Assembly (NCBI RefSeq): GCF_018619335.1
Contig: NZ_JAHHDX010000152.1
Span: 1 to 64,000, forward strand
Source of the DNA: Alteromonas sp. ALT199
GTDB taxonomy: Bacteria > Pseudomonadota > Gammaproteobacteria > Enterobacterales > Alteromonadaceae
DNA length: 64,000 nt
Direction of reading: 5' to 3'
Shown here: positions 56,185-64,000 of the stretch, in pieces
How the letters are laid out: every line of letters starts with the position of its first letter
How positions within the stretch are numbered: the first letter of the stretch is position 1
The notes under the pieces: generated by a model
Database searches by the model: none
Seen by the model: only the letters and a program-made list of their open reading frames with translations
Told to the model about the DNA's origin: nothing
Program-made: the position numbers and the translations under genes

Positions 56185-56219
56185 ATATCACGCAGGCTAA
56201 ATGGAGTGGGGATAGATAG

Positions 56220-56741
56220 TTAGCTTTTTACGCTTTTCGTTCCCTTTAGCAAGGCTTCTGAGCAGTGTTCACCATGTAGAACCGAGATGTCGCCCGTGGT
56301 TTCAAGGACTACTGCCCTAACTTCATTTAGATTTAAAACGTTCGCCTCCCTAAGCTTGGCTAGCAAATCACTGCGCGCCACTCGAGTTTCTTCGAGTGCG
56401 CTATCGATAACTTCGCCGTTTCTCATTAAGATAATCGGCGTGTTTTGCATTATCGCTTCAATTTTATCGGATTTTCTGCGTAGTTTGGCGGTAACGGACT
56501 GCACGATAAACAAGGCGGCCATTGCAATCATGGCTTGAATGAAAGCCGTCCAATTCGTTGTTTGAGAAGCACTAGCGAGTAATGAGCCCACCGCTACCGT
56601 CATCACGAAGTCGAAGTTTGTCATCTTCGAAAAAGAACGTAAGCCATTAATACGAACTAGTAATACTACCCACACCATTGCCATAACGGTAAGCAAAATG
56701 CCTCTAAATAAAAGGTCAATCGTTGGGCTAGCGCTAAACAT
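56220..56741 (-). CDS. YetF/DUF421 family membrane protein
   Basis: A 173-residue protein with three N-terminal helices (LLFRGILLTVMAMVWVVLLV, FVMTVAVGSLLASA and a third near 65-85) and a cytoplasmic C-terminal domain with the DUF421 motif TPIILMRNGEVIDSALEETRVARSDLLAKLR. Function is unknown; relatives in Bacillus affect spores. The ATG at 56741 is six bases after GAGGAG; the ATG at 56747 directly abuts it and is less likely. Confidence 0.88.
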   Translation of the reverse strand: MFSASPTIDLLFRGILLTVMAMVWVVLLVRINGLRSFSKMTNFDFVMTVAVGSLLASASQTTNWTAFIQAMIAMAALFIVQSVTAKLRRKSDKIEAIMQNTPIILMRNGEVIDSALEETRVARSDLLAKLREANVLNLNEVRAVVLETTGDISVLHGEHCSEALLKGTKSVKS

Positions 56742-56855
56742 ACACATCTCCTCATATTGCTATAGCATCAATATCCATTCACCTGCATAGAGTATTAGCA
56801 ATACGTTGAGTTGAAGCGTTAAGATTTAGGCTTAGCTAAACTTGCTTGGCATTTT

Positions 56856-57458
56856 TTATTTTCCCATGGCTTTGTCGCCCCAGATTTCTTTTAAGCGCTG
56901 GTCGCGACCACAGTTCCAACGGTAGAACTTGTAGCGGACGGGACTTTTCTTATAGAAATCTTGGTGGCCTATTTCATCACCTTTAATTGGATAAAAGGTA
57001 GAAGCATCAAGTATTGGTGTTATCACTTCTTTTTTCGGAAACTGGGTTATAACGTCAGCTTTTGTTTTTTCGGCGATAGCACGTTCTTTATCGTTTGCAA
57101 CAAAAATAGCGCTTAGGTAGCTGGGACCTTTGTCGCAAAACTGCCCTCTGTCGTCAAAAGGGTCAATATTCACCCAAAAATGATCGAGAATATCTTTATA
57201 AGAAAGCACTTCGCCGTCATAAGTAATCTTTACGGCTTCATAATGCCCTTTATGATTGCCGTTGTAGGTAGGGTTTGGTGCACTTCCACCAGTAAACCCA
57301 GAGACTACGTCGATTACGCCTTCTAATTTCTCAAAATCAGATTCCATACACCAAAAGCAGCCTCCAGCTAAAACAGCTTCATCGGCATTTGTAGATGGTG
57401 TAAATACCGCGGCACTCAAAGTTGCGCCGAACAATACTGCGGTGATTGTAGATTTCAT
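56856..57458 (-). CDS. msrA: Exported peptide-methionine (S)-S-oxide reductase
   Basis: A 200-residue MsrA with a signal peptide (cleavage near STNADE). The catalytic motif is GGCFWCMESDFEKLEG; further conserved segments are GHYEAVKITYDGEVLSY and FDDRGQFCDKGPSYLSAIF. It repairs oxidised methionine in periplasmic proteins. MsrB is not next to it. The C-terminal cysteine (RWNCGRDQR) may act in regeneration. Confidence 0.92.
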   Translation of the reverse strand: MKSTITAVLFGATLSAAVFTPSTNADEAVLAGGCFWCMESDFEKLEGVIDVVSGFTGGSAPNPTYNGNHKGHYEAVKITYDGEVLSYKDILDHFWVNIDPFDDRGQFCDKGPSYLSAIFVANDKERAIAEKTKADVITQFPKKEVITPILDASTFYPIKGDEIGHQDFYKKSPVRYKFYRWNCGRDQRLKEIWGDKAMGK

Positions 57459-58038
57459 TGTGTACCTTTTATATTTTGACTAAGCGATATCGCAATGGGC
57501 TGTATCTAAGTTTTCTTGCCGAGCGTTACGACTCATAAAGTGGGGCTATGTTAATGAACATATACGAGTATTAGATAAAGAACGGTTTAGGCTGTAATTA
57601 ATTTCATCTTAGAATGAATCATCACTTTTTACTCGCTTAGAAAAAGGGGGCCTAGCTAGCGATTGTCTGTATCGCACTAGAATCAAAAATACTTGGTGCT
57701 GAAAAAGATAAAAAGAGGGTAAGTAAAATTTGCATCAAACTCTGTAGCCTGCTTGCACTGGTAGCAAATTCACTCCCACCTAATTTTACGCGACTGCTCT
57801 GTAGCCCTGCCATGACAGGGGCTGGAGTAAAAGCCTTTTAGTCGGCAGAGCACTTGCATCACAGGAATTACGTGTGAGTCAAAATATGCAACGATTCGTG
57901 ATATCACTCTGTGAGGCAGTTTAGTTTTGCTTATCGCTAATTAAACACTGCTTTACTTCGTGTAATCGGTTGTCGTTTGTTCATATCTCTATAAGAGTTT
58001 GGCTCAGATTTAATTAAGTAGAAAGTAAGGAAGATAAT
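57459..58038. other. 580-base gap between msrA and osmC
   Basis: Large divergent intergenic stretch. It should contain promoters for msrA (leftward) and osmC (rightward). Apart from the candidate structured RNA at 57795-57852 I find no ORF with a ribosome-binding site and no clear repeat. It is the longest non-coding stretch in the window. Confidence 0.5.
57795..57852. other. Possible structured RNA, three-way junction
   Basis: TGCTCTG (57795-57801) pairs with CAGAGCA (57846-57852). Inside, AGCCCTG (57803-57809) pairs with CAGGGGCT (57816-57823, one bulge) and TAAAA (57828-57832) with TTTTA (57836-57840). This gives a compact three-stem form of 58 bases. No known riboswitch consensus matches, and the strand is undecided. 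Confidence 0.35.
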
Positions 58039-58473
58039 ATGTCTATAGTCAAATCAGGTAGTGCAGCATACAAGCCGTTAGGTAAAAAAGGGAAGGGCAG
58101 CATTTCTACGGAAACAGGCGCTTTGTCCAATCAACCTTATGGTTTTAACACACGGTTTGAAGATGGAAAAGGGACCAACCCTGAAGAATTAATTGGCGCA
58201 GCTCATGCGAGCTGTTTCACTATGGCGCTTTCGTTTGCGTTGTCCGATGCAGGGTATGAAGACGGCGAATTAAATACAACGGCCAAAATCAGCCTAGACA
58301 AAAGCGATGACGGTTTTGAAATCACTCAGTCCGCATTGACGTTAGACGCTGACGTTGACGGGATCACCGAAGATGAATTTGAAAAAATAGCCCAAGAAGC
58401 GAAGGAGAATTGCCCCGTTTCTCAACTGCTAAATGCCAACATTACCTTGGAATACCGGTTGAATAAGGGCTAA
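58039..58473 (+). CDS. osmC: OsmC-type organic hydroperoxide reductase
   Basis: A 144-residue OsmC/Ohr-family peroxiredoxin. The two redox cysteines are in AAHASCFTMALSFAL and KENCPVSQLL, the standard spacing. It begins IVKSGSAAYKPLGKKGKGSI, the OsmC (not Ohr) type start. It removes organic hydroperoxides using lipoyl proteins. The ATG follows AAGGAAG. A hairpin terminator follows. Confidence 0.93.
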   Translation: MSIVKSGSAAYKPLGKKGKGSISTETGALSNQPYGFNTRFEDGKGTNPEELIGAAHASCFTMALSFALSDAGYEDGELNTTAKISLDKSDDGFEITQSALTLDADVDGITEDEFEKIAQEAKENCPVSQLLNANITLEYRLNKG

Positions 58474-58488
58474 CCATTTCAATCAATA

Positions 58489-58529
58489 AAACAAGCTCAC
58501 ATTGCTGAAAAATATGCGAGCTTGTTTTA
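58489..58529 (+). terminator. Terminator after osmC
   Basis: AACAAGCTC...GAGCTTGTT stem around 58490-58526, followed by TTT, 18 bases after the osmC stop. Confidence 0.75.
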
Positions 58530-58542
58530 CAAACATCAGAAA

Positions 58543-58573
58543 AGAAAGAGCGGCTTAAAAAAGCCGCTCTTTT
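58543..58573. terminator. Terminator of sodC (bidirectional)
   Basis: AAAGAGCGGCTT-AAAA-AAGCCGCTCTTTT around 58545-58572. It lies 15 bases past the sodC stop codon and has A/T runs on both sides. Confidence 0.85.
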
Positions 58574-58587
58574 ATATTAATTGTGTT

Positions 58588-59130
58588 TTATTTGCTAATT
58601 ACACCACAAGCCACGCGTTTGCCACCGCCGCCGAGCTTTTTAGGGGAATCAGAATAGTTATCGCCGCCTGCATGAATCATTAGCGCGCGACCTTCAATAT
58701 CTTCCAGCTCAAGTTCTGGCGCGAAAATTGGCTGAGTAGCCTCACCTTCTTCATTTACATAAAGCACGGGAAGATCGCCTTCATGACCGCGCTCAGACCA
58801 CGGAGCTCTATGTTTATCGGTATTTTCTGGGTCAAAGTGACCGCCAGCTGCGCCACCTAACACCTTTTTGCCATCCTTCATTGCAGGGGAGCAATCTCCA
58901 TTTTGATGAACGTGGAAGCCATGGGTTCCCGGCGTCAACCCTGACAGCTTAGGTGTGAATACCACGCCGTCATCATCGTGACTGCTCACCATAACTGTAC
59001 CCATAGCATTCCCAGTTTCTAAGTTTTTCATCACCACTTCTTTCCCTTCTTCGTGATGGCCGGCAAAACTCCCAGCACTTAGGACCAAAGAAATTGAGCC
59101 TGCTAAAGTAGTAAATAAACGCTTCTTCAT
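58588..59130 (-). CDS. sodC: Periplasmic Cu/Zn superoxide dismutase
   Basis: A 180-residue secreted enzyme. Signal peptide ends near GSFAGHH. The copper/zinc ligands and loops are present: HGFHVHQNGDCSP, GGAAGGHFDPENTDKH, LMIHAGGDNYSDSP and the disulfide GGGGKRVACGVI. It destroys superoxide in the periplasm. The ATG at 59130 has AAGGAG seven bases upstream; the frame extends to 59304 but that stretch lacks a signal-peptide character. Confidence 0.95.
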   Translation of the reverse strand: MKKRLFTTLAGSISLVLSAGSFAGHHEEGKEVVMKNLETGNAMGTVMVSSHDDDGVVFTPKLSGLTPGTHGFHVHQNGDCSPAMKDGKKVLGGAAGGHFDPENTDKHRAPWSERGHEGDLPVLYVNEEGEATQPIFAPELELEDIEGRALMIHAGGDNYSDSPKKLGGGGKRVACGVISK

Positions 59131-59486
59131 AGTATTCTCCTTCACTAAATTAATGATTCGTTTTCGAGCAACTACGAAGTTAAACAGCATAAAATAAACC
59201 AGTTTGTGCGAAGTGAAAGAAAAGGTACCGTAGGCCCTACTATTGTGAACTTTAGGCCATATATAGCTCTCAGTACTCAAAAAAATCCCCCACGTTAGGT
59301 GCAAGACTTATAGCGTTCCTGTGAAAAAGTTACCGAATGTATTTCTATATTCTTTTTCTACGTTTTATGAACTGAAGGCGGATAAGTTTGTACCCGCGCG
59401 GTAAAAATCAGTAACAATATGGTGGTGGCACTTTTTTCCTATTCGACTTACAGTTAGCCCACATCCAGTTTTTAAAGGACATTGTC
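59131..59486. other. Divergent intergenic region sodC / GST
   Basis: 356 bases that must hold the promoters of sodC (leftward) and the GST gene (rightward). I see no strong palindrome, repeat or ORF with a ribosome-binding site. Confidence 0.5.
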
Positions 59487-60128
59487 ATGTATACACTTTA
59501 CGGTTATCCGAAAACCCGCTCAGTTCGCGTGGCATGGGCATTGGAAGAACTAGGCTTACCTTTCGAATACAAGTTGATTGACCTAAAACAAGGGCAACAC
59601 CTGACAGAGGAATATAGAACCATAAGCCCGGCAGCAAAAATCCCAGCGCTAGCAACACCCGAAGGTACCTTGACCGAGTCTGCTGCTATTGTCACCTTTT
59701 TAGCTGAAAGACACGGCATGCATGAATTTATCCCAGAGCCAGCCAGTTTTGAGCGTGCAAAATATGAAGAGATGATGCTGTTTCTTAGCAGTGAATTAGA
59801 GCAGCCCATTTGGAATTTGGCAAAACACACCTTTGCGCTGCCAAAAGAGCAGAGACTTGAACAAATGCGCGAAATAGCGGTATGGGAATTTAAGCGAGTA
59901 TTGTTGGTTTTCTCCTCTATGCTTGGCGACAAAGAGTTTGCGTGTGGCGCTATGTTTACCATGGCCGACGTGATCGCAGGTCATATTTTGGCGTGGGCGA
60001 AAGGCAGTAAACTTGATATCACGCTAGACGGTAAAACAGACAATGTAGGGGCTTACGCGAAACGTGTATTGGGCCGTGAAGCCTATGAAAGAGCATGGCG
60101 ACAAGAGATGGCTTATTTGCCTGAATAA
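59487..60128 (+). CDS. Glutathione S-transferase family protein
   Basis: A 213-residue GST. The thioredoxin-like N-domain starts MYTLYGYPKTRSVRVAWALE with the SPAAKIPALATPEGTLTESAAI block (cis-Pro and glutathione-binding Glu-Ser). The helical C-domain follows, with TMADVIAGHILAW. Substrate is unknown; it may conjugate or reduce electrophiles. ATG preceded by AAAGGA. It sits among oxidant-defence genes but as a single gene. Confidence 0.9.
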   Translation: MYTLYGYPKTRSVRVAWALEELGLPFEYKLIDLKQGQHLTEEYRTISPAAKIPALATPEGTLTESAAIVTFLAERHGMHEFIPEPASFERAKYEEMMLFLSSELEQPIWNLAKHTFALPKEQRLEQMREIAVWEFKRVLLVFSSMLGDKEFACGAMFTMADVIAGHILAWAKGSKLDITLDGKTDNVGAYAKRVLGREAYERAWRQEMAYLPE

Positions 60129-60372
60129 TTGCTTACAGAGCCTAAACAGCCTTTGGCTGGATTGAAGTGGTGTAAATTACAAGCCTGGCTGAGTGTGCAT
60201 TAGATTACAATTCATCAAATGTGAATTTGATATTGAGTATCCGGTTCAGGTGCCAATAATTAAAGCAGTTTGCTACGTCATTGTAGGGCAAAAACATATA
60301 ACGACAGCGCCGTTGGTATAAAAGCTTACTAAAAATTAGCGGTGAGATAATAAAACAAGAAGGTAATGACAA

Positions 60373-62217
60373 ATGAAATCATTTAAAACACTACTCGTCA
60401 GCAGTGCAGTGGCAATCGCACTGGGCTTTAGTTCGGCGGTAGTATATGCACACAATCACGCAGATATGCAGAGTTCACAGAAAACTAAATCAGTATCAAG
60501 AGAAGTGTCTGAGCACGATAAACTTTTTGCGATATTTGCGGCTGCCGACCAGCGCAATATCGAGCTAAACCCGATTATGGCCATTTTTCGTGGCGACATG
60601 CGTTACGCAGACAGAATGGGCGACTTCTTAACAGACTCTCACGCTTTAGCGGGAAAAACAGCGACATTATTGAATTTGTCTGAGCTTAAACAAATTGACC
60701 GCAGTAAGTTAAGCGACACCGATAAACTTGCCTACGATGTATTCAAATACAACCAAGAGCGCTCGCTAAAAATGTCGAGCGACGAAATTGAAGCCCTCAC
60801 AGAAGTACGTCCTGTAAATCACTTTAGCGGGTTTCATACCTTCTATCCAACATTTGCAAGCGGAAAAGGCGCAGCGCCATTTAAAACCCTAGAAGATTAT
60901 GAAAATAATTTATCTCGCCATAAAGATTACATCGCGATATCAGATCGTGCTATCGGCAAGTTTCGCGAGGGCATGGAAAGTGGTGTACTTGAAACTAAAT
61001 TGACTATCGACCGAGTGATAAAACAGTTTGATACTCAACTGGCTATCCCAATTAAAGAGTCACAATTTTGGGGGCCAATTACCATGTTCCCAGAAAGCTT
61101 CTCTGACGAAGAAAAAGCCCGCTTAACCGCTGAGTATGAAAAAGCGACGCAAGAGATTTACGATGCAACCACGCGCATGCGCGACTTTCTGCGCGATGAG
61201 TACTTGCCTGTTGCCCGTGACAGTATTGGCCTTAGCGATATGAAAGGTGGCGCAAAGCTTTATCAATTGATGGTGGAAGGTTCGACTACACTGCCAATGA
61301 CGCCTGATGAACTGCATACGCTAGGCTTAAAAGAAGTTAAGCGCATTAAAAATGACATGCTTGAAATTAAAGACGAAGTGAACTTTGAAGGCACCCTAAA
61401 TGAGTTCTTCGATTATGTGCGCACCGACCCTAAATTCAAGCCTGAAAGTCGCGAGGCACTAACCCAAAACTATTATGATATTGGTCGCGAAGTAGACGAG
61501 AAAATTGATCAGTACTTCTCACTATTGCCTAAGTCTGAGCTAGAGATAAAACCTTACGATCCTGCAATTGAGCAATTTAGCGCAGGTGGTTCTTATCAGC
61601 CGGGCACGCCAGACGGCTCTCGTCCTGGTACTTTCTACTTTAACGCTTATGACCTACCTAGTCGTTTAACGACGGGTAACGTTACTTTGTACCTTCATGA
61701 AGGTGCGCCTGGTCACCATTTTCAAGTCAGCCTTGCGCAAGAAAATGAAGCGCTACCCTCATTCATGCGCTTCAGCTTCCTACCTGCATTCGGCGAAGGG
61801 TGGGCGTTATATTCAGAAACTTTGGGTTATGAAATGGGTTTCTTTGATGATCCATGGAACCGTTACGGCACGCTTCAGGATGAACAGCTGCGCGCTATGC
61901 GTTTGGTGGTAGATACGGGTATCCATGCTAAAGGCTGGAGCCGTGAACAAGCTATCGATTTTATGCTCGAAAACTCAGGCATGACCCGCACAGAAGTTGT
62001 GGCTGAGGTAGAGCGTTATATTGCTATCCCGTCGCAGGCGCTATCTTACAAAGTTGGCGCGCTCAAAATTCAAGAGCTGCGCGCTCGCGCCGAAAAAGCA
62101 TTAGGTGACGATTTCGATATCCGTGAGTTCCACGCGCAGGTGTTGAATACAGGTGGTATTCCACTTGCTATACTTGAGCAGAAAATTGACCGCTGGATTG
62201 CTAGTCATAAAAGTTAG
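60373..62217 (+). CDS. Exported DUF885 metallopeptidase-like protein
   Basis: A 614-residue protein with a signal peptide (cleavage near VVYAHN). It is the size of the DUF885 family. The zinc motif LHEGAPGHHFQVSLAQE is the HExxPGH form, and AFGEGWALYSE further on supplies another ligand. The FYFNAYDLPSRLTTGN segment is conserved. DUF885 proteins are thought to be periplasmic or surface peptidases, but substrates are not known. AAGGTAATGACAA precedes the ATG. Confidence 0.9.
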   Translation: MKSFKTLLVSSAVAIALGFSSAVVYAHNHADMQSSQKTKSVSREVSEHDKLFAIFAAADQRNIELNPIMAIFRGDMRYADRMGDFLTDSHALAGKTATLLNLSELKQIDRSKLSDTDKLAYDVFKYNQERSLKMSSDEIEALTEVRPVNHFSGFHTFYPTFASGKGAAPFKTLEDYENNLSRHKDYIAISDRAIGKFREGMESGVLETKLTIDRVIKQFDTQLAIPIKESQFWGPITMFPESFSDEEKARLTAEYEKATQEIYDATTRMRDFLRDEYLPVARDSIGLSDMKGGAKLYQLMVEGSTTLPMTPDELHTLGLKEVKRIKNDMLEIKDEVNFEGTLNEFFDYVRTDPKFKPESREALTQNYYDIGREVDEKIDQYFSLLPKSELEIKPYDPAIEQFSAGGSYQPGTPDGSRPGTFYFNAYDLPSRLTTGNVTLYLHEGAPGHHFQVSLAQENEALPSFMRFSFLPAFGEGWALYSETLGYEMGFFDDPWNRYGTLQDEQLRAMRLVVDTGIHAKGWSREQAIDFMLENSGMTRTEVVAEVERYIAIPSQALSYKVGALKIQELRARAEKALGDDFDIREFHAQVLNTGGIPLAILEQKIDRWIASHKS

Positions 62218-62255
62218 AGAAAAGCGACAAATTAAGTAGAACTTAATACACAATA

Positions 62256-62290
62256 AAGCCAGTAAGTTTAAGACCTTGCTGGCTTTTTTC
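62256..62290 (+). terminator. Terminator after DUF885 gene
   Basis: AAAGCCAGTAAG (62256-62267) pairs with CTTGCTGGCTTT, followed by TTTT. Confidence 0.85.
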
Positions 62291-62379
62291 GTTTTTGCGA
62301 CCAATAGCAGTGATATTGACGAATAGCTTAACTAGAGTAGTAATTGTACAATTTTTCTAAAGGTTCAAAGGAGCGCAAG

Positions 62380-62715
62380 GTGGAGTTAGGGTTATTTTCA
62401 TTAAGTTTAACGGTCAAAGATATTAATAAATCGAAAGCCTTCTACGAAGCATTAGGCTTTGAAGCTATGCCTTCATGTGGCTCGGTGGAAGATAAATGGT
62501 TAATGATGAAAAACGGCAACACCATGATTGGCTTATTCGAAGGTATGTTTGAAGACAACATTATGACCTTTAACCCCAGCGATGTTAGAACACTTCAGGC
62601 GAGTTTAGTTGAGCAAGACATTGCATTAGATGTACCCGTGAAAGGCGATAGCGGCCCAGGGCACTTTATCGTAAAGGACCCAGATGGCAACGCTATCATG
62701 TTTGATCAGTTTTAA
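62380..62715 (+). CDS. VOC-family (glyoxalase/bleomycin-resistance fold) protein
   Basis: A 111-residue vicinal-oxygen-chelate protein. The first fold unit is LSLTVKDINKSKAFYEALGF and the second ends HFIVKDPDGNAIMFDQF. The GTG at 62380 is chosen because AAGGAG (62368-62373) lies six bases upstream; the frame extends to 62344 with no ribosome-binding site. Substrate unknown. Its stop codon overlaps the end of fadH by four bases (convergent). Confidence 0.85.
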   Translation: MELGLFSLSLTVKDINKSKAFYEALGFEAMPSCGSVEDKWLMMKNGNTMIGLFEGMFEDNIMTFNPSDVRTLQASLVEQDIALDVPVKGDSGPGHFIVKDPDGNAIMFDQF

Positions 62716-64000
62716 ATTCGCGCTGCCAGTTCTGCGCCTTGGCGAATAGCACGCTTGGCATCGAGTTCTGCCGCTACGTCAGCACCGCCGATAATGTGCA
62801 CGGTAAATCCTGCCTTTTCTAGAGGTTGCTGCAGAGGCTTAAAGGGCTCTTGGCCTGCACACACAATAACGTTATCGACAGGCAATACCTTAGGCGTGTC
62901 GTTAATCAGTACGTGAAGGCCTTCGTCGTCAACTTTCTCGTAGGAAACGCCATTTATCATTTGAACATTGTGATGTTTCAATGATTGCCTGTGGATCCAG
63001 CCCGTAGTTTTGCCCAGCCCTTTACCTACTTTAGAGGTTTTACGTTGAAGTAAATACACTTCGCGATCAGAAGGCTCTATGGCTTTTTCTTTCAGTGCAC
63101 CCGGTGCTGCGTAGTCTTTATCTATTCCCCAATGCGCCAGCCATTTTTCTTTATCCTTAGCTAAGTGTTCGTGCTCAACTAAGAACTCCGCTACGTCAAA
63201 TCCAATACCGCCAGCACCAATAATTGCAACTTTCTTGCCTACTGGCTTGTGGTCGCGTAATACCTCTAAATAACTCATCACTTTAGGGTGGTCGTGACCT
63301 TCAATAGCAAGCTTACGCGGATTAATGCCGCTTGCTAGCACCACTTCATCAAACCCCTCATCGACGAGGCTTTCTGCGTTCACTTCTGTGTTAAGGTGAA
63401 TCGTAACGCCAACTCTCGCAAGTTGATTGTCAAAATAACGCAGGGTTTCATAAAACTCCTCTTTCCCGGGCACTTGTTTGGCATAATTGAACTGACCGCC
63501 AATTTCAGCGGATTTATCAAATAAATGCACGTCGTGCCCTCGCTCAGCGGCATACATAGAAAACGCCAAACCCGCAGGCCCTGCACCTACTACCGCTAGC
63601 TTTTTCTTGTTTTGCGTAGGTGCAAAAGTTAGTTCGGTTTCATAGCACGCTTGTGGATTTACTAAGCAACTTGCGCGTTTTTGCTCAAACGCATGGTCAA
63701 GGCAGGCCTGGTTACAGGCAATACAGGTGTTAATAAGTTTAGACTCATTGCGCATCGCCTTGGCTACAAAATGGGCGTCAGCCAAGAAAGGGCGTGCCAT
63801 CGATACCATGTCAGCATGCCCTTGTGCCAATACTGACTCTGCCACCTCTGGGGTGTTAATACGGTTAGTGGTGATAAGAGGAATATTCACCTCTTTTTTC
63901 ATGCGTTCGGTTATCCAAGTAAACGCTGCACGAGGTACAGATGTGGAAATAGTCGGTACTCGCGCTTCGTGCCAACCAATGCCAGTATTAATTAGCGTAG
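62712..64000 (-). CDS. fadH: 2,4-dienoyl-CoA reductase FadH (partial, 5' end outside window)
   Basis: C-terminal part of a flavo-iron-sulfur enzyme that reduces 2,4-dienoyl-CoA during beta-oxidation of unsaturated fatty acids. The frame stays open through 64000, and the codons upstream of the first in-frame ATG (63902) read NTGIGWHEARVPTISTSVPR, the family's conserved barrel segment, so the gene is truncated by the window. Visible are the 4Fe-4S cysteines (CIACNQACLDHAF, SCLVNPQAC), an FAD motif VVGAGPAGLAFSMYAAERG and an NAD(P) motif IIGAGGIGFDVAEFL. Confidence 0.95.
   Translation of the reverse strand, partial: TLINTGIGWHEARVPTISTSVPRAAFTWITERMKKEVNIPLITTNRINTPEVAESVLAQGHADMVSMARPFLADAHFVAKAMRNESKLINTCIACNQACLDHAFEQKRASCLVNPQACYETELTFAPTQNKKKLAVVGAGPAGLAFSMYAAERGHDVHLFDKSAEIGGQFNYAKQVPGKEEFYETLRYFDNQLARVGVTIHLNTEVNAESLVDEGFDEVVLASGINPRKLAIEGHDHPKVMSYLEVLRDHKPVGKKVAIIGAGGIGFDVAEFLVEHEHLAKDKEKWLAHWGIDKDYAAPGALKEKAIEPSDREVYLLQRKTSKVGKGLGKTTGWIHRQSLKHHNVQMINGVSYEKVDDEGLHVLINDTPKVLPVDNVIVCAGQEPFKPLQQPLEKAGFTVHIIGGADVAAELDAKRAIRQGAELAARI

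Noticed and set aside
57836-57860. AGTCGGCAGAGCACTTGC resembles the D-arm and anticodon-stem side of a tRNA
   Set aside because: The matching acceptor and T arms are missing, and the D-stem cannot pair in the expected way. It is more likely part of the other folded structure or chance.

Overview
This 64 kb window looks like a chromosomal segment of a marine gammaproteobacterium of the Alteromonadales, most likely Alteromonas or a close relative. The reasons are the lpoA-yraN-diaA-dolP cluster with divergent rsmI, a thrL-thrA-thrB-thrC operon with a classical attenuator, the carboxynorspermidine pathway for polyamines, TonB-dependent receptors, a DUF3545 gene, and moderate GC content. Genus is inferred from gene content and protein style, not from a database search. 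I found no rRNA, convincing tRNA, insertion sequence, prophage or CRISPR array. Nearly every gene is intact; only the last one (fadH) is cut by the window edge.

Layout. 0.3-3.3 kb: a TonB-dependent receptor and two small unknown genes. 3.3-7.7 kb: a leftward block with a NarL/DesR-type response regulator, its histidine kinase, an SMR efflux protein, a small membrane protein and a DHA2 multidrug transporter. 7.7-13.6 kb: the envelope cluster dolP-diaA-[glycosyltransferase]-yraN-lpoA with divergent rsmI. 13.7-18.9 kb: a small unknown gene, a CsgG-like lipoprotein, nspC and carboxynorspermidine dehydrogenase, and an unknown gene. 19-25.5 kb: an AraC regulator divergent from an SRPBCC/sterol-desaturase pair, an adenine deaminase, a DUF4282 protein, a PLP-dependent deaminase, and a chalcone-isomerase-like/DUF3833 pair. 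25.6-30.3 kb: an OmpR/HAMP-kinase two-component system, aceK and a CheY-like protein. 30.4-34 kb: an arsenic operon (arsR, arsC, arsH, acr3) behind three palindromic operator candidates, plus a periplasmic phosphatase-like protein. 34.2-39 kb: glutathione-dependent formaldehyde dehydrogenase with a divergent LysR regulator, and a UvrA2-type ATPase. 39-45 kb: the threonine operon running into ung. 45-49.5 kb: DUF3545, the tal-pgi operon and yaaA. 49.8-56.7 kb: a second TonB receptor behind a possible Fur box, an RRM protein, an MFS exporter, an XRE-cupin regulator with azlCD, and a YetF protein. 56.8-64 kb: a group of oxidative-damage genes (msrA, osmC, sodC, GST), a DUF885 metallopeptidase, a VOC protein and fadH.

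How it fits together. Most of the window is core metabolism and envelope maintenance with small inducible defence modules: arsenic, formaldehyde, drugs or cations, amino-acid overflow and oxidants. The most interesting signals are regulatory DNA. They include a perfect Met-box palindrome directly in front of the thr leader peptide; a five-copy tandem repeat between thrB and thrC whose units encode ATG-NNN-TCT-TAA mini-ORFs; tandem GTTC-N8-GAAC palindromes before the azlCD regulator; three phased ArsR-type palindromes; an orphan terminator-like hairpin with a 24-codon ORF upstream of an MFS gene; and a possible three-way-junction RNA in the 580-base msrA/osmC gap. I do not see a clear multi-gene system of a wholly new kind. 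The AraC/SRPBCC/sterol-desaturase module and the glycosyltransferase inside the lpoA-diaA cluster are the best gene-level leads.
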